64,000 nt of DNA from Pseudomonas fluorescens (GTDB lineage: Bacteria > Pseudomonadota > Gammaproteobacteria > Pseudomonadales > Pseudomonadaceae). The position numbers and the translations under genes were made by a program. The notes below the pieces were generated by a model that was not told the DNA's origin, ran no database searches, and saw nothing but the letters and a program-made list of their open reading frames with translations. Of this stretch, positions 1 to 11,890 are shown piece by piece (position 1 is the stretch's first letter; each line of letters starts with the position of its first letter). The stretch is taken from the NCBI GenBank assembly GCA_902825215.1, contig LR782234.1, positions 1,116,001 through 1,180,000 of the forward strand. Reading direction: 5' to 3'.

Positions 1-114
1 GGCGAGTTGCTGTTTGCCGGTCGCGAGGAATTGATCATCCGCCGCGAAGACGAGCGCGGCGGTGTGGTGCATGTGCACTTCCCGCGCTTCGGTTTCCGCA
101 TCGAAGCACGCTGA
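1..114 (+). CDS. 3' end of an unidentified protein (partial, 37 codons)
   Basis: The window opens inside a reading frame that runs from base 1 to a TGA at 112-114. The visible C-terminus is rich in charged and beta-strand-like residues (ending RFGFRIEAR). Third-position GC is high, as in genuine genes of this genome, and the next feature, a REPIN, lies only about 25 bases further on, which fits a gene end. I do not recognise the family from 37 residues. Strand and stop are clear; function is not. Confidence 0.55.
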   Translation, partial: GELLFAGREELIIRREDERGGVVHVHFPRFGFRIEAR

Positions 115-138
115 TCTCTGGAATCGCCAGCTATACCT

Positions 139-228
139 GTGGGAGCGAGCCTGCTCGCGAAGGCGGTGTGTCAGTCAACGAAGATTTCGTCTGAACAGAC
201 GCCTTCGCGAGCAGGCTCGCTCCCACAA
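139..228. repeat. REPIN: two REP palindromes facing each other
   Basis: Two copies of the REP core GGGAGCGAGCCTGCTCGC, in inverted orientation, enclose about 45 bases of spacer (GGCGGTGTGTCAGTC... ...AGACGCC). The same pair recurs at five other places in the window. This is the typical P. fluorescens REP doublet (REPIN), a non-autonomous element moved by a RAYT transposase elsewhere in the genome. It sits between the convergent ends of the partial gene and the glutaredoxin gene. Confidence 0.9.
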
Positions 229-232
229 TGGG

Positions 233-583
233 TTATTTCAGGGCAGCGAGGATTTCGTCCGGGTCAAACCCCCGAATCAACGTGCCGTTCACATCGATCA
301 GTGGAATCCCGCGTCCACCCAATGCCTCGTACGCCTTGCGCGCCTCGGCATCCTTCTCGATATCAAATTCCTTGAACGGGATGCCCTTGCTGTCGAGGAA
401 GCGTTTGGTCTGCTTGCAGTAGCCGCACCAGTCGGTGGCGTAGAGCACGACGTTGGCCTGCGCGCGCGTTTGCTCGGCAACCATCTGCGAGGGATTGACC
501 ACCCGCTCGATCTTGCCCCAGTTCTGATAGACCACGACCACCAGCAGAACCAGCGCCACCTTCTTCAGCACTTTGCCGAGCAT
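233..583 (-). CDS. Membrane-anchored glutaredoxin family protein
   Basis: 116 residues. Residues 5-21 form a hydrophobic anchor (VLKKVALVLLVVVVYQNW), followed by a glutaredoxin fold with the redox motif C53-G-Y-C56 and the GIP loop containing the cis-proline (GRGIPLIDVNG). Expected role: thiol-disulfide exchange, with the domain held at the inner membrane by its N-terminus; which side it faces is not clear from sequence. The start ATG shares its A with the TGA of yejK (TGATG), so the two genes are translationally coupled. Substrate is unknown. Confidence 0.85.
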   Translation of the reverse strand: MLGKVLKKVALVLLVVVVYQNWGKIERVVNPSQMVAEQTRAQANVVLYATDWCGYCKQTKRFLDSKGIPFKEFDIEKDAEARKAYEALGGRGIPLIDVNGTLIRGFDPDEILAALK

Positions 584-1587
584 CAGTTGCGCCGCTTCAA
601 CTGATCAGTCAACGAAGTCGGCAGACCTTTGATGATCAGGGTGCCGTTCTCTTCGTCGTATTCAATCTTCGAGCCCAGCAGGTGTGCTTCGAAGCTGATC
701 GACAAGCCTTCGGCACGGCCGGTGAAACGGCGGAATTGATTGAGGGTGCGCTTGTCCGCCGGAATCTCTGGCGACAGGCCGTAGTCCTTGTTGCGGATGT
801 GATCGTAGAAGGCTTTCGGGCGTTCTTCATCGATCAGCTCCGACAGCTCTTCCAGACCCATCGGTTCGCCGAGTTTGGCCTGGCTGCTGGCGTAATCGAC
901 CAGGGTCTTGGTTTTCTCGCGCGCGGAGTCTTCCGGCAGGTCTTCGCTCTCGACGAAGTCACTGAACGCCTTGAGCAGCGTGCGGGTTTCGCCCGGGCCG
1001 TCGACGCCTTCCTGACAGCCGATGAAGTCGCGGAAATATTCCGAGACCTTCTTGCCGTTCTTGCCCTTGATGAACGAGATGTACTGCTTGGACTGCTTGT
1101 TGTTCTGCCACTCCGAGACGTTGATCCGCGCCGCCAGGTGCAACTGGCCGAGGTCGAGGTGACGCGACGGGGTCACGTCCAGCTCGTCGGTCACCGCCAC
1201 GCCTTCGCTGTGGTGCAACAAGGCGATCGCCAAGTAATCGGTCATGCCTTGCTGATAGTGGGCGAACAGCACGTGGCCGCCGACTGACAGGTTGGATTCT
1301 TCCATCAGTTTTTGCAGATGCTCGACCGCAACTTTGCTGAAGGCCGTGAAGTCCTTGCCGCCGTCCATGTACTCCTTCAACCAGCCGCTGAAAGGGAACG
1401 CGCCGGACTCCGGATGGAACAGACCCCAGGCTTTGCCCTGTTTGGCGTTATAGCTTTCGTTGAGGTCGGCGAGCATGTTTTCGATGGCTGCGGACTCGGC
1501 CAGTTCGGTGTCACGGGCGTGCAGAACTGCGGGCGTGCCGTCGGGTTTTTTGTCGATCAGGTGGACGATGCAATGACGGATCGGCAT
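583..1587 (-). CDS. yejK: Nucleoid-associated protein YejK/NdpA
   Basis: 334 residues from the ATG at 1585-1587, matching the roughly 335-residue length of E. coli YejK. The reading frame is open 23 codons further upstream, but the family N-terminus ([14 protein letters not shown]) begins here. The family consists of low-abundance nucleoid-associated proteins that bind DNA without strong sequence preference. The C-terminal region ([23 protein letters not shown]) is typical. It overlaps the glutaredoxin gene by one base and presumably heads that two-gene operon. Confidence 0.92.
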   Translation of the reverse strand: MPIRHCIVHLIDKKPDGTPAVLHARDTELAESAAIENMLADLNESYNAKQGKAWGLFHPESGAFPFSGWLKEYMDGGKDFTAFSKVAVEHLQKLMEESNLSVGGHVLFAHYQQGMTDYLAIALLHHSEGVAVTDELDVTPSRHLDLGQLHLAARINVSEWQNNKQSKQYISFIKGKNGKKVSEYFRDFIGCQEGVDGPGETRTLLKAFSDFVESEDLPEDSAREKTKTLVDYASSQAKLGEPMGLEELSELIDEERPKAFYDHIRNKDYGLSPEIPADKRTLNQFRRFTGRAEGLSISFEAHLLGSKIEYDEENGTLIIKGLPTSLTDQLKRRN

Positions 1588-1982
1588 GGGCTTCTCGGCT
1601 GTTGGAAGGGAGGAGGGCAGGCTCCCCCGAAAAAGCGCCCAGTGTACCGCAACCACTGGTTTTGGCGCGGGTTGCAGGGCAAAACCGGGGCGCGTGCCCG
1701 GCCTTATGCGGTTTTTTAGCGGTTTAGAGCAATAAAGCTGACCAAATGGGTAGCTAGAGGCGGATATTTCCTTGTCGCTGTGCTAGTTTTGCCCGGTCTT
1801 ACGCGAAGTCACTGCGTTAAGCGTGCATTCAGCATTTGTCAGGTCGAACCAAACCCTGATTTCGGCATCTATAACCCGACTCGTCGTGGTTATCGCCGAG
1901 GGTGCCAGATCCAGAAGATCGGGCTCGATGGCTGACACTGCACTCTGCAATCCATATGAATTTGATAGGGAAGGAACACTAC
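1588..1982. other. Divergent intergenic region between yejK and the HU gene
   Basis: 395 bases without an ORF I believe. It must hold the promoters for yejK (leftward) and hup (rightward), but I cannot point to a -35/-10 pair with confidence. A GC-rich palindrome (CCGGGGCGCGTGCCCGG, 1684-1700) is followed by a T run (1710-1717). The HU Shine-Dalgarno AAGGAA is at 1970-1975. Confidence 0.4.
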
Positions 1983-2264
1983 ATGGCTCTTACTAAAGAC
2001 CAACTGATCGCCGACATTGCTGAAGCTATCGACGCGCCGAAAACCACCGCGCGTAACGCTCTGGACCAACTGGGCCAAATCGTTGCCGATCAGCTGGAAA
2101 ATGGCGGCGAAATCACCTTGCCAGGTATCGGCAAGCTGAAAGTGACCGAGCGTCCTGCCCGCACCGGCCGTAACCCATCGACTGGCGCTGCCATCGAAAT
2201 CCCTGCAAAGAAAGTGATCAAGCTGGTTGTGGCCAAAGGCCTGACCGACGCTGTGAACAAGTAA
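1983..2264 (+). CDS. HU family DNA-binding protein
   Basis: 93 residues from the ATG at 1983, which has a good Shine-Dalgarno (GGAAGGAA) 8 bases upstream. It is a classic HU/IHF fold: MALTKDQLIADIAEA at the N-terminus, the GEITLPGIGKLKV strand pair, and the DNA-wrapping arm with the RTGRNPSTG signature. HU dimers bend and compact DNA without sequence specificity. Pseudomonads carry several HU paralogues, so I do not assign hupA or hupB. It is monocistronic, with its own terminator directly downstream. Confidence 0.93.
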   Translation: MALTKDQLIADIAEAIDAPKTTARNALDQLGQIVADQLENGGEITLPGIGKLKVTERPARTGRNPSTGAAIEIPAKKVIKLVVAKGLTDAVNK

Positions 2265-2275
2265 GACGCAGCGAT

Positions 2276-2317
2276 AAAAAAACCGTGCTCCGGAGCGATC
2301 CGGGCACGGTTTTTTTG
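2276..2317 (+). terminator. Rho-independent terminator of the HU gene
   Basis: The stem CCGTGCTCCGG / CCGGGCACGG with a short loop is followed by seven T residues (2310-2316) and preceded by an A run, 12 bases after the HU stop. Confidence 0.9.
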
Positions 2318-2349
2318 TGTCTGTGATTTGATGCTGCGCTGAGCAGCAT

Positions 2350-2440
2350 TGTGGGAGCGAGCCTGCTCGCGAATGCGGTGGATCAGTCACGTTGAATGTC
2401 GACTGCTACAGCGCTATCGCGAGCAGGCTCGCTCCTACAG
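2350..2440. repeat. REPIN
   Basis: Inverted pair of the same REP core as at 139-228, about 90 bases overall. One tip reads GCTCCTAC instead of GCTCCCAC. It lies between the HU terminator and the end of rlmF. Confidence 0.88.
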
Positions 2441-2455
2441 GGGATTTGCTGTGTG

Positions 2456-3475
2456 TCAGCGGGTCCAGCGCTCACGCCGCCAGATCTGCTGCTCGGACTT
2501 GGTCTGGAACGTCCAGGCCACGAAGCGGCTCTGCTTCTGCCCCTGGGACATCTCCACCACCTGGCTTTCCAGCACACCCGCTTTCTTCAGCGCGGTTTCG
2601 ATGGCTGGCAGGTTCGATGCTTTTGAAACCAGCGTGCTGAACCACAGCACCTTGTGCTGGAAGTTGGCGCTTTCGGCAATCAGTTGCGTCACAAAGCGCG
2701 CTTCACCGCCTTCACACCACAGTTCCGCCGATTGGCCGCCGAAATTCAGCACCGGCAGTTTGCGTTTCGGATCGGCTTTGCCCAATGCGCGCCATTTGCG
2801 CTCGCTGCCTTTGGTCGCTTCGTCCATCGAGGCGTGGAACGGCGGGTTGCACATGGTCAGGTCGAAACGCTCGCCCGGTTCCAGCAAGCCGATGAGGATG
2901 TGTTTGCGGTTCTCCTGCTGGCGCAGCTTGATGACCTTGCTCAGGTCGTTGGACTGCACGATGGCGCGGGCGGCCGCCACGGCAGTCGGGTCAATCTCCG
3001 AGCCAAGGAAGTGCCAGCGGTACTCACTGTTGCCGATCAGCGGGTACACGCAGTTGGCGCCCATGCCGATGTCCAGCACGTTGACGATCGCGCCGCGCGG
3101 GACTTTGCCGTCGTTCATGCTTGCCAGCAAATCGGCGAGAAAATGCACGTAATCGGCGCGGCCCGGCACCGGCGGGCAGAGGTAGTCGGCCGGGATGTCC
3201 CAATGCTGAATGCCGTAAAACGATTTGAGCAGCGCCCGGTTGAACACGCGCACCGCGTCGGGGCTGGCGAAGTCGATGCTTTCCTTGCCGTACGGGTTGG
3301 TGATCACAAACTTCGCCAGTTCCGGCGTGGTCTTGATCAGCGCCGGGAAGTCGTAACGACCCTGATGGCGATTGCGCGGATGCAGGCTGGCCTTTTCACG
3401 CGGCTCGACGGCCTTGGGCGAGGTCGCGGAATCAGGCTTCTTGCGCGCAGGTTTGGGTGTGCGGGGGGCGGTCAT
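2456..3475 (-). CDS. rlmF: 23S rRNA (adenine(1618)-N6)-methyltransferase
   Basis: 339 residues from the ATG at 3473-3475. The N-terminal tail is basic and proline-rich ([13 protein letters not shown]), followed by the [13 protein letters not shown] signature. A Rossmann methyltransferase core then carries the SAM-binding motif VLDIGMG near residue 135 and the N6-adenine catalytic motif NPPF near 210. RlmF methylates A1618 of 23S rRNA. An upstream extension to 3538 is open but lacks family character. It is a single gene flanked by REPINs on both sides. Confidence 0.93.
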   Translation of the reverse strand: MTAPRTPKPARKKPDSATSPKAVEPREKASLHPRNRHQGRYDFPALIKTTPELAKFVITNPYGKESIDFASPDAVRVFNRALLKSFYGIQHWDIPADYLCPPVPGRADYVHFLADLLASMNDGKVPRGAIVNVLDIGMGANCVYPLIGNSEYRWHFLGSEIDPTAVAAARAIVQSNDLSKVIKLRQQENRKHILIGLLEPGERFDLTMCNPPFHASMDEATKGSERKWRALGKADPKRKLPVLNFGGQSAELWCEGGEARFVTQLIAESANFQHKVLWFSTLVSKASNLPAIETALKKAGVLESQVVEMSQGQKQSRFVAWTFQTKSEQQIWRRERWTR

Positions 3476-3548
3476 GGGCGTGGTCGATTCGGGTATGGCT
3501 GAAAGTGGCGGGTATTGTCCCACATCTAAAGGCCACACCGTTCAAACT

Positions 3549-3638
3549 GTGGGAGCGAGCCTGCTCGCGATAGCGGTGTGTCAGTCCCGAATGATGGCAA
3601 CTGACACACCGCTTTCGCGAGCAGGCTCGCTCCTACAG
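3549..3638. repeat. REPIN
   Basis: Inverted REP pair, with spacer arms GGTGTGTCAGT / ACTGACACACC extending the pairing. It lies between the rlmF start and the valS terminator. Confidence 0.9.
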
Positions 3639-3660
3639 GGGATCTGTGGTGTTTGGGAAT

Positions 3661-3694
3661 AAAAAAAAGGGAGGCCATTGTGGCCTCCCTTTTT
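3661..3694 (-). terminator. valS: Terminator downstream of valS (bidirectional sequence)
   Basis: AAAAAAAAGGGAGGCC-ATTG-TGGCCTCCCTTTTT gives a 9-bp stem with an A run on one side and a T run on the other, so it works for leftward valS transcription, which ends at 3710. Confidence 0.88.
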
Positions 3695-3709
3695 CACTGC
3701 GATCTGCCG

Positions 3710-6556
3710 TTACAGGCTGGCAATCCGCGCATGCTGCTCGGCCAGCTTGCCCAGGGCCTGTTCGGCCTCGGCCAGTTTGGCGCGTTCCTTGTCGATGACT
3801 TCGGCCGGGGCCTTGTCGACGAACCCGGCGTTGGCCAGCTTGCCGCCGACGCGCTGGACTTCGCCCTGCAGACGCAGGATTTCCTTGTCCAGACGCGCCA
3901 GTTCCGCTGCCTTGTCGATCAGACCGGCCATCGGCACCAATACTTCCATCTCGCCGACCAGTGCGGTGGCGGACAGCGGTGCTTCTTCGCCGGCGGCGAG
4001 TACGGTGATCGATTCCAGACGCGCCAGTTTCTTCAGCAGCGCTTCGTTCTCGCTCAGACGACGCTGGTCTTCAGCGCTGACGTTCTTCAGGAAGATCGGC
4101 AGCGGCTTGCCCGGGCCGATGTTCATTTCGCCACGGATGTTGCGCGTGCCGAGCATCAGTTCCTTGAGCCATTCGATGTCGTCTTCGGCGGCCGGATCGA
4201 TACGCTCTTCATTGGCCACTGGCCAAGGTTGCAGCATGATCGTCTTGCCCTGAATACCGGCCAGCGGCGCGATGCGCTGCCAGATTTCTTCAGTGATGAA
4301 CGGCATGAACGGATGCGCCAGGCGCAGCGCCACTTCCAGCACGCGAACCAGCGTGCGGCGAGTGCCGCGCTGACGCTCGACCGGCGCGTTCTCGTCCCAC
4401 AGCACTGGCTTGGACAGTTCCAGATACCAGTCGCAGTACTGGTTCCAGATGAACTCGTACAGCGCCTGCGCGGCGAGGTCGAAACGGAACTGATCGAGCT
4501 GACGGGTCACTTCGGCTTCGGTGCGTTGCAGTTGCGAGATGATCCAGCGATCAGCCAGCGACAGCTCGTAGGCTTCGCCGTTCTGGCCGCAGTCTTCGCC
4601 CTTGTCCAGCACATAACGTGCGGCGTTCCAGATCTTGTTGCAGAAGTTGCGATAGCCTTCGACGCGGCCCATGTCGAACTTGATGTCGCGACCGGTGGAG
4701 GCCAGCGAGCAGAAGGTGAAGCGCAGGGCGTCGGTGCCATAACTGGCGATGCCATCGGCGAATTCTTCGCGGGTGGCTTTCTCGATCTTCTTCGCCAGTT
4801 TCGGCTGCATCAGGCCCGAGGTGCGTTTCTGCACCAGGGTTTCCAGGTCGATGCCGTCGATGATGTCCAGCGGGTCCAGAACGTTGCCCTTGGACTTGGA
4901 CATCTTCTGGCCCTGGCCGTCGCGCACCAGACCGTGTACGTACACAGTCTTGAACGGAACCTGCGGCGTGCCGTCTTCGTTCTTCATCAGGTGCATGGTC
5001 ATCATGATCATCCGGGCAACCCAGAAGAAGATGATGTCGAAACCGGTGACCAGCACGTCGGTGGAGTGGAATTTCTTCAGGAACTCGGTCTGCTCAGGCC
5101 AGCCCAGGGTGGAGAAGGTCCACAGGCCGGAACTGAACCAGGTGTCGAGAACGTCGTTGTCCTGTTGCAGCGCAACGTCGGGGCCGAGGTTATGCTTGGC
5201 GCGCACTTCGGCTTCGTCGCGACCGACGTAGACCTTGCCCGACTCGTCGTACCAGGCCGGAATCCGGTGGCCCCACCACAACTGACGGCTGATGCACCAG
5301 TCCTGGATGTCGCGCATCCACGAGAAGTACATGTTTTCGTACTGCTTGGGCACGAACTGAATGCGGCCGTCTTCAACGGCAGCGATGGCCGGTTCGGCCA
5401 GAGGCTTGGTCGACACGTACCACTGATCGGTCAGCCATGGCTCGATGACGGTGCCGGAGCGGTCGCCTTTCGGCGTTTTCAGGTTGTGATCGTTGACGCT
5501 CACCAGCAGGCCGGCGGCATCGAATGCAGCGACGATCTGCTTGCGCGCTTCGAAGCGCTCCAGGCCAGCGAACTCGGCGGGAATCTTGCCGTCGATGCTC
5601 TCGTTCAGCGTGCCATCGAGGTTGAACACCTGTGCGGCCGGCAGCACGTTGGCGTTCTTGTCGAAGATGTTCAGCAGCGGCAGGTTGTGGCGCTTGCCGA
5701 CTTCATAGTCGTTGAAATCGTGGGCCGGGGTGATTTTCACGCAACCGGTGCCGAATTCAGGGTCGCAATAATCGTCGGCGATGATCGGGATACGGCGGCC
5801 AACCAACGGCAGCTCGACGAACTTGCCGATCAGGGCTTTGTAGCGCTCATCGTTCGGGTTAACCGCGACGGCGGAGTCGCCGAGCATGGTTTCCGGACGG
5901 GTGGTCGCGACGATCAGGAAGTCATTGCCTTCGGTGGTTGTTACGCCGTCGGCCAATGGATATTTCAGATTCCACAGAAAACCTTTCTCTTCGTGGTTTT
6001 CCACTTCGAGGTCGGAAATCGCCGTGTGCAGTTTGGTGTCCCAGTTGACCAGGCGCTTGCCGCGGTAGATCAGGCCGTCTTCGTGCAGGCGCACAAAAGC
6101 TTCCTTGACCGCTTCCGAAAGGCCGTCGTCCATGGTGAAGCGCTCACGGCTCCAGTCGACGGACGAGCCGAGGCGACGGATCTGCCGGCTGATGTTGCCG
6201 CCCGACTGCTCCTTCCACTCCCAGACTTTCTCGAGGAATTTTTCGCGACCCAGATCGTGACGATTCTGGCCCTGGGCTTCCAGTTGACGCTCCACCAGCA
6301 TTTGTGTGGCGATACCGGCGTGGTCGGTGCCCGGCTGCCACAGGGTGTCGCGACCCTGCATGCGACGGAAACGGATCAGTGCGTCCATGATCGCGTTGTT
6401 GAAACCGTGACCCATGTGCAGGCTGCCGGTGACGTTCGGCGGCGGAATCATGATGGTGTAGGACTCGCCCGCGCCTTGCGGGGCGAAGTAGTTCTCGGAC
6501 TCCCAGGTCTTGTACCAGGAAGTTTCAATGGCGTGCGGCTGGTAGGTCTTATCCAT
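3710..6556 (-). CDS. valS: Valyl-tRNA synthetase
   Basis: 948 residues, close to the E. coli enzyme (951). It is a class I synthetase with the HIGH-equivalent motif HMGH at residues 47-50 ([10 protein letters not shown]) and KMSKS near residue 555. Between them lies the large editing (CP1) domain containing TTRPETM and the [12 protein letters not shown] pocket. The C-terminus (about 880-948) is the tRNA-binding coiled coil. It charges tRNA-Val and hydrolyses mischarged Thr-tRNA-Val. The ATG at 6554-6556 starts the family N-terminus ([11 protein letters not shown]). It lies downstream of pepA-holC on the same strand, separated by a repeat-filled gap. Confidence 0.98.
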   Translation of the reverse strand: MDKTYQPHAIETSWYKTWESENYFAPQGAGESYTIMIPPPNVTGSLHMGHGFNNAIMDALIRFRRMQGRDTLWQPGTDHAGIATQMLVERQLEAQGQNRHDLGREKFLEKVWEWKEQSGGNISRQIRRLGSSVDWSRERFTMDDGLSEAVKEAFVRLHEDGLIYRGKRLVNWDTKLHTAISDLEVENHEEKGFLWNLKYPLADGVTTTEGNDFLIVATTRPETMLGDSAVAVNPNDERYKALIGKFVELPLVGRRIPIIADDYCDPEFGTGCVKITPAHDFNDYEVGKRHNLPLLNIFDKNANVLPAAQVFNLDGTLNESIDGKIPAEFAGLERFEARKQIVAAFDAAGLLVSVNDHNLKTPKGDRSGTVIEPWLTDQWYVSTKPLAEPAIAAVEDGRIQFVPKQYENMYFSWMRDIQDWCISRQLWWGHRIPAWYDESGKVYVGRDEAEVRAKHNLGPDVALQQDNDVLDTWFSSGLWTFSTLGWPEQTEFLKKFHSTDVLVTGFDIIFFWVARMIMMTMHLMKNEDGTPQVPFKTVYVHGLVRDGQGQKMSKSKGNVLDPLDIIDGIDLETLVQKRTSGLMQPKLAKKIEKATREEFADGIASYGTDALRFTFCSLASTGRDIKFDMGRVEGYRNFCNKIWNAARYVLDKGEDCGQNGEAYELSLADRWIISQLQRTEAEVTRQLDQFRFDLAAQALYEFIWNQYCDWYLELSKPVLWDENAPVERQRGTRRTLVRVLEVALRLAHPFMPFITEEIWQRIAPLAGIQGKTIMLQPWPVANEERIDPAAEDDIEWLKELMLGTRNIRGEMNIGPGKPLPIFLKNVSAEDQRRLSENEALLKKLARLESITVLAAGEEAPLSATALVGEMEVLVPMAGLIDKAAELARLDKEILRLQGEVQRVGGKLANAGFVDKAPAEVIDKERAKLAEAEQALGKLAEQHARIASL

Positions 6557-6611
6557 GCGCGGCGGGACCCTATTGGCATTTATTCAGGAAAAGCCGGCAA
6601 GTATAGCTGGG

Positions 6612-6740
6612 GGGGCAGCTGCAAGCTACAAGCCACAGCAAGCCACAAGCTGCAAGCTGCACGCCACAAGCTGCAAGAGGATAGCGGTGGGTTTGGCTTT
6701 GGCTTTGGCTTGCAGCTTAAATCTTGCCGCTTGCAGCTGC
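6612..6740. repeat. AGCTGCAAGC-type inverted repeat cluster
   Basis: Several copies of AAGCTGCAAGC / CACAAGCTGCAAG run between 6615 and 6675, and inverted copies (GGCTTGCAGCTTAAAT, GCCGCTTGCAGCTGCGG) lie at 6707-6740. The same word family forms a palindrome between hom and thrC (55766-55848), so this is a second dispersed repeat family, distinct from the REPINs. Its right end overlaps the last codons of the gene at 6717-7124. Confidence 0.75.
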
Positions 6741-7124
6741 GGCGAGCAGCCGCTCCATCCGCGCATCGAGACGGCGTTTGATCTCGGTTTCGATGTGCGG
6801 GGCGAAGTCGTCGATCACGTCTTGCATGATCAATTGCGCGGCGGCGCGCAGTTCGCTGTCCAGATGCAGCAGGGCGTCCGGGCCTTTGTCGGCCGGTGCA
6901 GCCGATTGCGCGGTGGCTGTTGGGGCTGGCGCGGCAGGCGGCTCGACGGCGGGCGGCTCGTTGCCGACCGGGTCGAACAGCATCGGAATCTGTTCCTGTT
7001 CGCCTTCCTCGACCGTGTCGGTCAGCAGTGGCGGTTGCAGGTTGTCATCGCCGAGCAACTGGCGGATCGATTCGAGATCGTCCAGCAGGTGTGCGGACTT
7101 CTGTTGCGGTTTCGGAGTGTCCAT
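6717..7124 (-). CDS. Uncharacterised acidic protein encoded next to holC
   Basis: 135 residues from the ATG at 7122-7124, which begins 8 bases after the holC stop, indicating an operon. The protein is acidic and has low complexity in the middle (a Pro/Ala stretch, PPAVEPPAAPAPTATAQSAAPA). The C-terminal part is helical (AAQLIMQDVIDDFAPHIETEIKRRL). Pseudomonads carry a similar gene between holC and valS; its function is not known to me. The last codons (AAAASGKI, stop) are written in the dispersed AGCTGCAAGC repeat, so the native C-terminus may have been changed by the repeat. Confidence 0.8.
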   Translation of the reverse strand: MDTPKPQQKSAHLLDDLESIRQLLGDDNLQPPLLTDTVEEGEQEQIPMLFDPVGNEPPAVEPPAAPAPTATAQSAAPADKGPDALLHLDSELRAAAQLIMQDVIDDFAPHIETEIKRRLDARMERLLAAAASGKI

Positions 7125-7132
7125 TGGAGTGC

Positions 7133-7561
7133 TCAGAGTCGCTGTAAACGGTGGTCTTGCAAAGAATAGCCCTGTTCGCGGTAGAAGCGGAAACTCTCCC
7201 GCGCGGCCGCTCGAATCGTCGGGTCTTCGACCACCACTTCCGCCACACGGGCGAATTTGTTGGCGAACGCCGGGACTTTCAGGTCGAGATTGACCAGCAG
7301 ATCCTGATGTTGACCGCAATCGTCACCCAGGCCCAGCACGATCAAACCTTCCGGTTCGCTGTCTGCCGGGCCGTGCGGCACAAAGCTTTCGCCTTTGAAG
7401 GTCCACAGGCGCGCATCGAGATCATCGCGCTGAGCGGCATCGCTGCAGTGCAGGTAGATGCGATGGCCCATGCGCCAGGCTTTCTCGGTGAGCTTGCAGG
7501 CAAAGTCCAGGCGAGCCGAAGGATCGGCGCTGGGCAGGATATAGAAATCGACTTTGGTCAT
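7133..7561 (-). CDS. holC: DNA polymerase III subunit chi
   Basis: 142 residues from the ATG at 7559-7561 (MTKVDFYIL), the usual length for HolC. The family pattern is present: KLTEKAWRMGHRIYLHC near the N-terminus, DDLDARLWTFKGESFVPHG in the middle, and the NLDLKVPAFANKFARVAEVV segment. Chi is the clamp-loader accessory subunit that links the replisome to single-stranded DNA-binding protein. The pepA-holC-valS order is conserved in gamma-proteobacteria. The gap to pepA is 57 bases. Confidence 0.94.
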   Translation of the reverse strand: MTKVDFYILPSADPSARLDFACKLTEKAWRMGHRIYLHCSDAAQRDDLDARLWTFKGESFVPHGPADSEPEGLIVLGLGDDCGQHQDLLVNLDLKVPAFANKFARVAEVVVEDPTIRAAARESFRFYREQGYSLQDHRLQRL

Positions 7562-7618
7562 TACGGGTCCAGGGCAGCAAGCGACGTCACCCGAGAGTGA
7601 CGCCACTTTTCAGCGGGT

Positions 7619-9683
<2,065 letters not shown>

Positions 9684-10805
9684 TTGATCGTCTTCCGTTA
9701 TCTGTCCCGCGAAGTCTTGTTGACCCTCAGCGCCGTAAGTGCCGTGCTGCTGGTCATCATCATGAGCGGTCGCTTCATCAAATATCTGGCTCAGGCCGCT
9801 GCCGGCCAGCTCGATCCGGGCTCGCTGTTCCTGATCATGGGCTTTCGTCTGCCGGGTTTCCTGCAACTGATTCTGCCGCTGGGCCTGTTCCTGGGGATCC
9901 TGCTGGCCTACGGTCGCCTGTACCTGGAAAGCGAAATGACCGTGCTCTCGGCCACCGGCATGAGCCAGCAGAAGCTGTTTCGCATGACCCTGTTCCCGGC
10001 GACCCTGGTGGCGCTGGTGGTGGCGTGGCTGAGCCTGGGGCTGGCCCCGCAGGGTGCCAACCAGTTCCAGTTGCTGCTGAACAAGCAGGATGCGCTGACC
10101 GAGTTCGACACCCTTGAGCCCGGGCGTTTTCAGGCACTGCGCGACGGTACTCGGGTGACCTACACCGAAACCCTCAGCGACGATCGGGTCAATCTGGGCA
10201 GCGTGTTCATCTCGCAGAAAAACCTCGGCGCCGATCAAAAGGATCGCGGCATTTCCGTGCTGGTGGCCGAATCGGGCCGTCAGGAAATCCGCCCTGATGG
10301 CAACCGCTATCTGATCCTCGACAATGGCTATCGCTATGACGGCAGCCCGGGTCAGGCCGATTACCGCGCCATTCACTACGAAACCTACGGCGTGCTGCTG
10401 CCCAAGCCGGACGTCAGCGAGGAAGTCACCGACCGTGACGCCATGCCGACTTCGTCGCTGCTGGGCAGCGATGACATCCGTTCCCGAACCGAACTGCAAT
10501 GGCGTTTGTCGCTGCCGCTGCTGGTGTTCATCGTGACTCTGATGGCGGTGCCGCTGTCGCGCGTCAACCCGCGTCAGGGGCGTTTCCTCAAGCTGCTGCC
10601 GGCGATTCTTCTTTATATGGCTTACCTGACCATCCTGATTGCCGCCCGTGGTGCGCTGGAGAAGGGCAAGATCCCGCCGGCGCTCGGCTTGTGGTGGGTG
10701 CATGCGATCTTCCTGCTGATTGGCCTCGGCCTGCTGTATTGGGAGCCGTTGCGCCTGAAACTGGCCAGCCGTCGCTCCGCTGCGCTGGAGGTGGCCCGTG
10801 GTTAA
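9684..10805 (+). CDS. lptF: LPS export ABC transporter permease LptF
   Basis: 373 residues, six membrane segments in the YjgP/YjgQ pattern: three N-terminal (about 10-30, 50-75, 100-120), a periplasmic beta-jellyroll (about 140-265), then three C-terminal (about 275-360). It forms the inner-membrane part of the LptB2FGC machine that pulls lipopolysaccharide out of the inner membrane. I chose the TTG at 9684 because GGAG (9672-9675) lies 8 bases upstream; a GTG at 9675 is the in-frame alternative. It overlaps lptG by 8 bases. Confidence 0.95.
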   Translation: MIVFRYLSREVLLTLSAVSAVLLVIIMSGRFIKYLAQAAAGQLDPGSLFLIMGFRLPGFLQLILPLGLFLGILLAYGRLYLESEMTVLSATGMSQQKLFRMTLFPATLVALVVAWLSLGLAPQGANQFQLLLNKQDALTEFDTLEPGRFQALRDGTRVTYTETLSDDRVNLGSVFISQKNLGADQKDRGISVLVAESGRQEIRPDGNRYLILDNGYRYDGSPGQADYRAIHYETYGVLLPKPDVSEEVTDRDAMPTSSLLGSDDIRSRTELQWRLSLPLLVFIVTLMAVPLSRVNPRQGRFLKLLPAILLYMAYLTILIAARGALEKGKIPPALGLWWVHAIFLLIGLGLLYWEPLRLKLASRRSAALEVARG

Positions 10806-11859
10806 ACTCGACCGCTACATTGGCAGCAGCGTATTCATGGCGATCATCGCCGTGCTGGCAATCATTCTCGGTCTGGCGACGCTGTTCGCCTTCATCGACG
10901 AAATGGGCGACGTCAGCGATACCTACACGCTGGTCGACGTGCTGAGCTTCGTGCTGCTGACCGCGCCGCGCCGTCTCTATGAAATGCTGCCAATGGCCGC
11001 GCTGATCGGCTGCCTGATCGGCCTCGGCAGTCTGGCCAGCAGCAGCGAGCTGACGGTGATGCGCGCCGCTGGCGTGTCGATCGGCCGCATCGTCTGGGCC
11101 GTCATGAAGCCGATGCTGGTGCTGATGCTGGCTGGCGTGCTGATCGGCGAATACGTCGCCCCGGCCACCGAAAGCATGGCGCAGGCCAATCGTTCGCTGG
11201 CCCAGGGCAGTGGCGATGCGCAAAGCGCCAAGCACGGCATGTGGCACCGTCAGGGTGAGGAATTCATCCACATCAACGCCGTGCAACCGAACGGCCTGCT
11301 GTATGGCGTGACCCGCTACCACTTCGACAAAGAGCGCCATCTGCTCAGCTCCAGCTTCGCCAAGAAGGCCGAATTTGACGGCACCAACTGGCAGCTCACG
11401 GACGTTGCCACCACGCTGTTCCACGAGCGCAGTACTGAAGTCGTGAATACCCCGAGCGAGCAGTGGGACGTGGCGTTGAGCCCGCAATTGCTCAGCACCG
11501 TGGTCATGGCGCCGGAATCGCTGTCGATCAGCGGTCTGTGGGGTTATATCCACTATCTGGCCGAGCAAGGCTTGAGCAACGGCCGTTATTGGCTGGCATT
11601 TTGGGTCAAGGTGTTGCAGCCGCTGGTCACCGCCGCGCTGGTGCTGATGGCGATTTCCTTCATCTTCGGTCCGCTGCGATCGGTGACCCTCGGTCAGCGA
11701 GTTTTCACCGGCGTACTGGTGGGCTTCACCTTCCGTATCGTCCAGGATCTGCTCGGTCCGTCGAGCCTGGTGTTCGGTTTCTCGCCGCTGTTTGCGGTGC
11801 TGGTACCGGCCGCTGTCTGCGCGCTGGCGGGCGTCTGGTTGCTCAGACGAGCGGGCTGA
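10798..11859 (+). CDS. lptG: LPS export ABC transporter permease LptG
   Basis: 353 residues starting at GTG 10798, inside the last codons of lptF. Same architecture as LptF: three N-terminal membrane segments, a periplasmic domain (about 130-260), three C-terminal segments. LptF and LptG form the heterodimer that takes up LPS laterally and pass it to the periplasmic Lpt bridge. The start overlap gives coupled, near-equimolar translation. A strong terminator follows. Confidence 0.96.
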   Translation: MVKLDRYIGSSVFMAIIAVLAIILGLATLFAFIDEMGDVSDTYTLVDVLSFVLLTAPRRLYEMLPMAALIGCLIGLGSLASSSELTVMRAAGVSIGRIVWAVMKPMLVLMLAGVLIGEYVAPATESMAQANRSLAQGSGDAQSAKHGMWHRQGEEFIHINAVQPNGLLYGVTRYHFDKERHLLSSSFAKKAEFDGTNWQLTDVATTLFHERSTEVVNTPSEQWDVALSPQLLSTVVMAPESLSISGLWGYIHYLAEQGLSNGRYWLAFWVKVLQPLVTAALVLMAISFIFGPLRSVTLGQRVFTGVLVGFTFRIVQDLLGPSSLVFGFSPLFAVLVPAAVCALAGVWLLRRAG

Positions 11860-11890
11860 TGAACAAGCTTTCATTCAGCGTTGAACCCTG

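Noticed and set aside
1683..1720. GC palindrome and T run upstream of HU as a terminator or sRNA
   Set aside because: The T run is 10 bases away from the stem and no transcript would end there in either known gene direction.
2349..3152. 267-codon plus-strand frame starting in a REPIN and opposing rlmF
   Set aside because: Starts in the REP sequence and runs antisense to a clear rlmF; codon use is that of a shadow frame.
3653..6781. 1042-codon open frame opposite valS
   Set aside because: Same shadow effect over an unmistakable valyl-tRNA synthetase; the translation has no recognisable domain.
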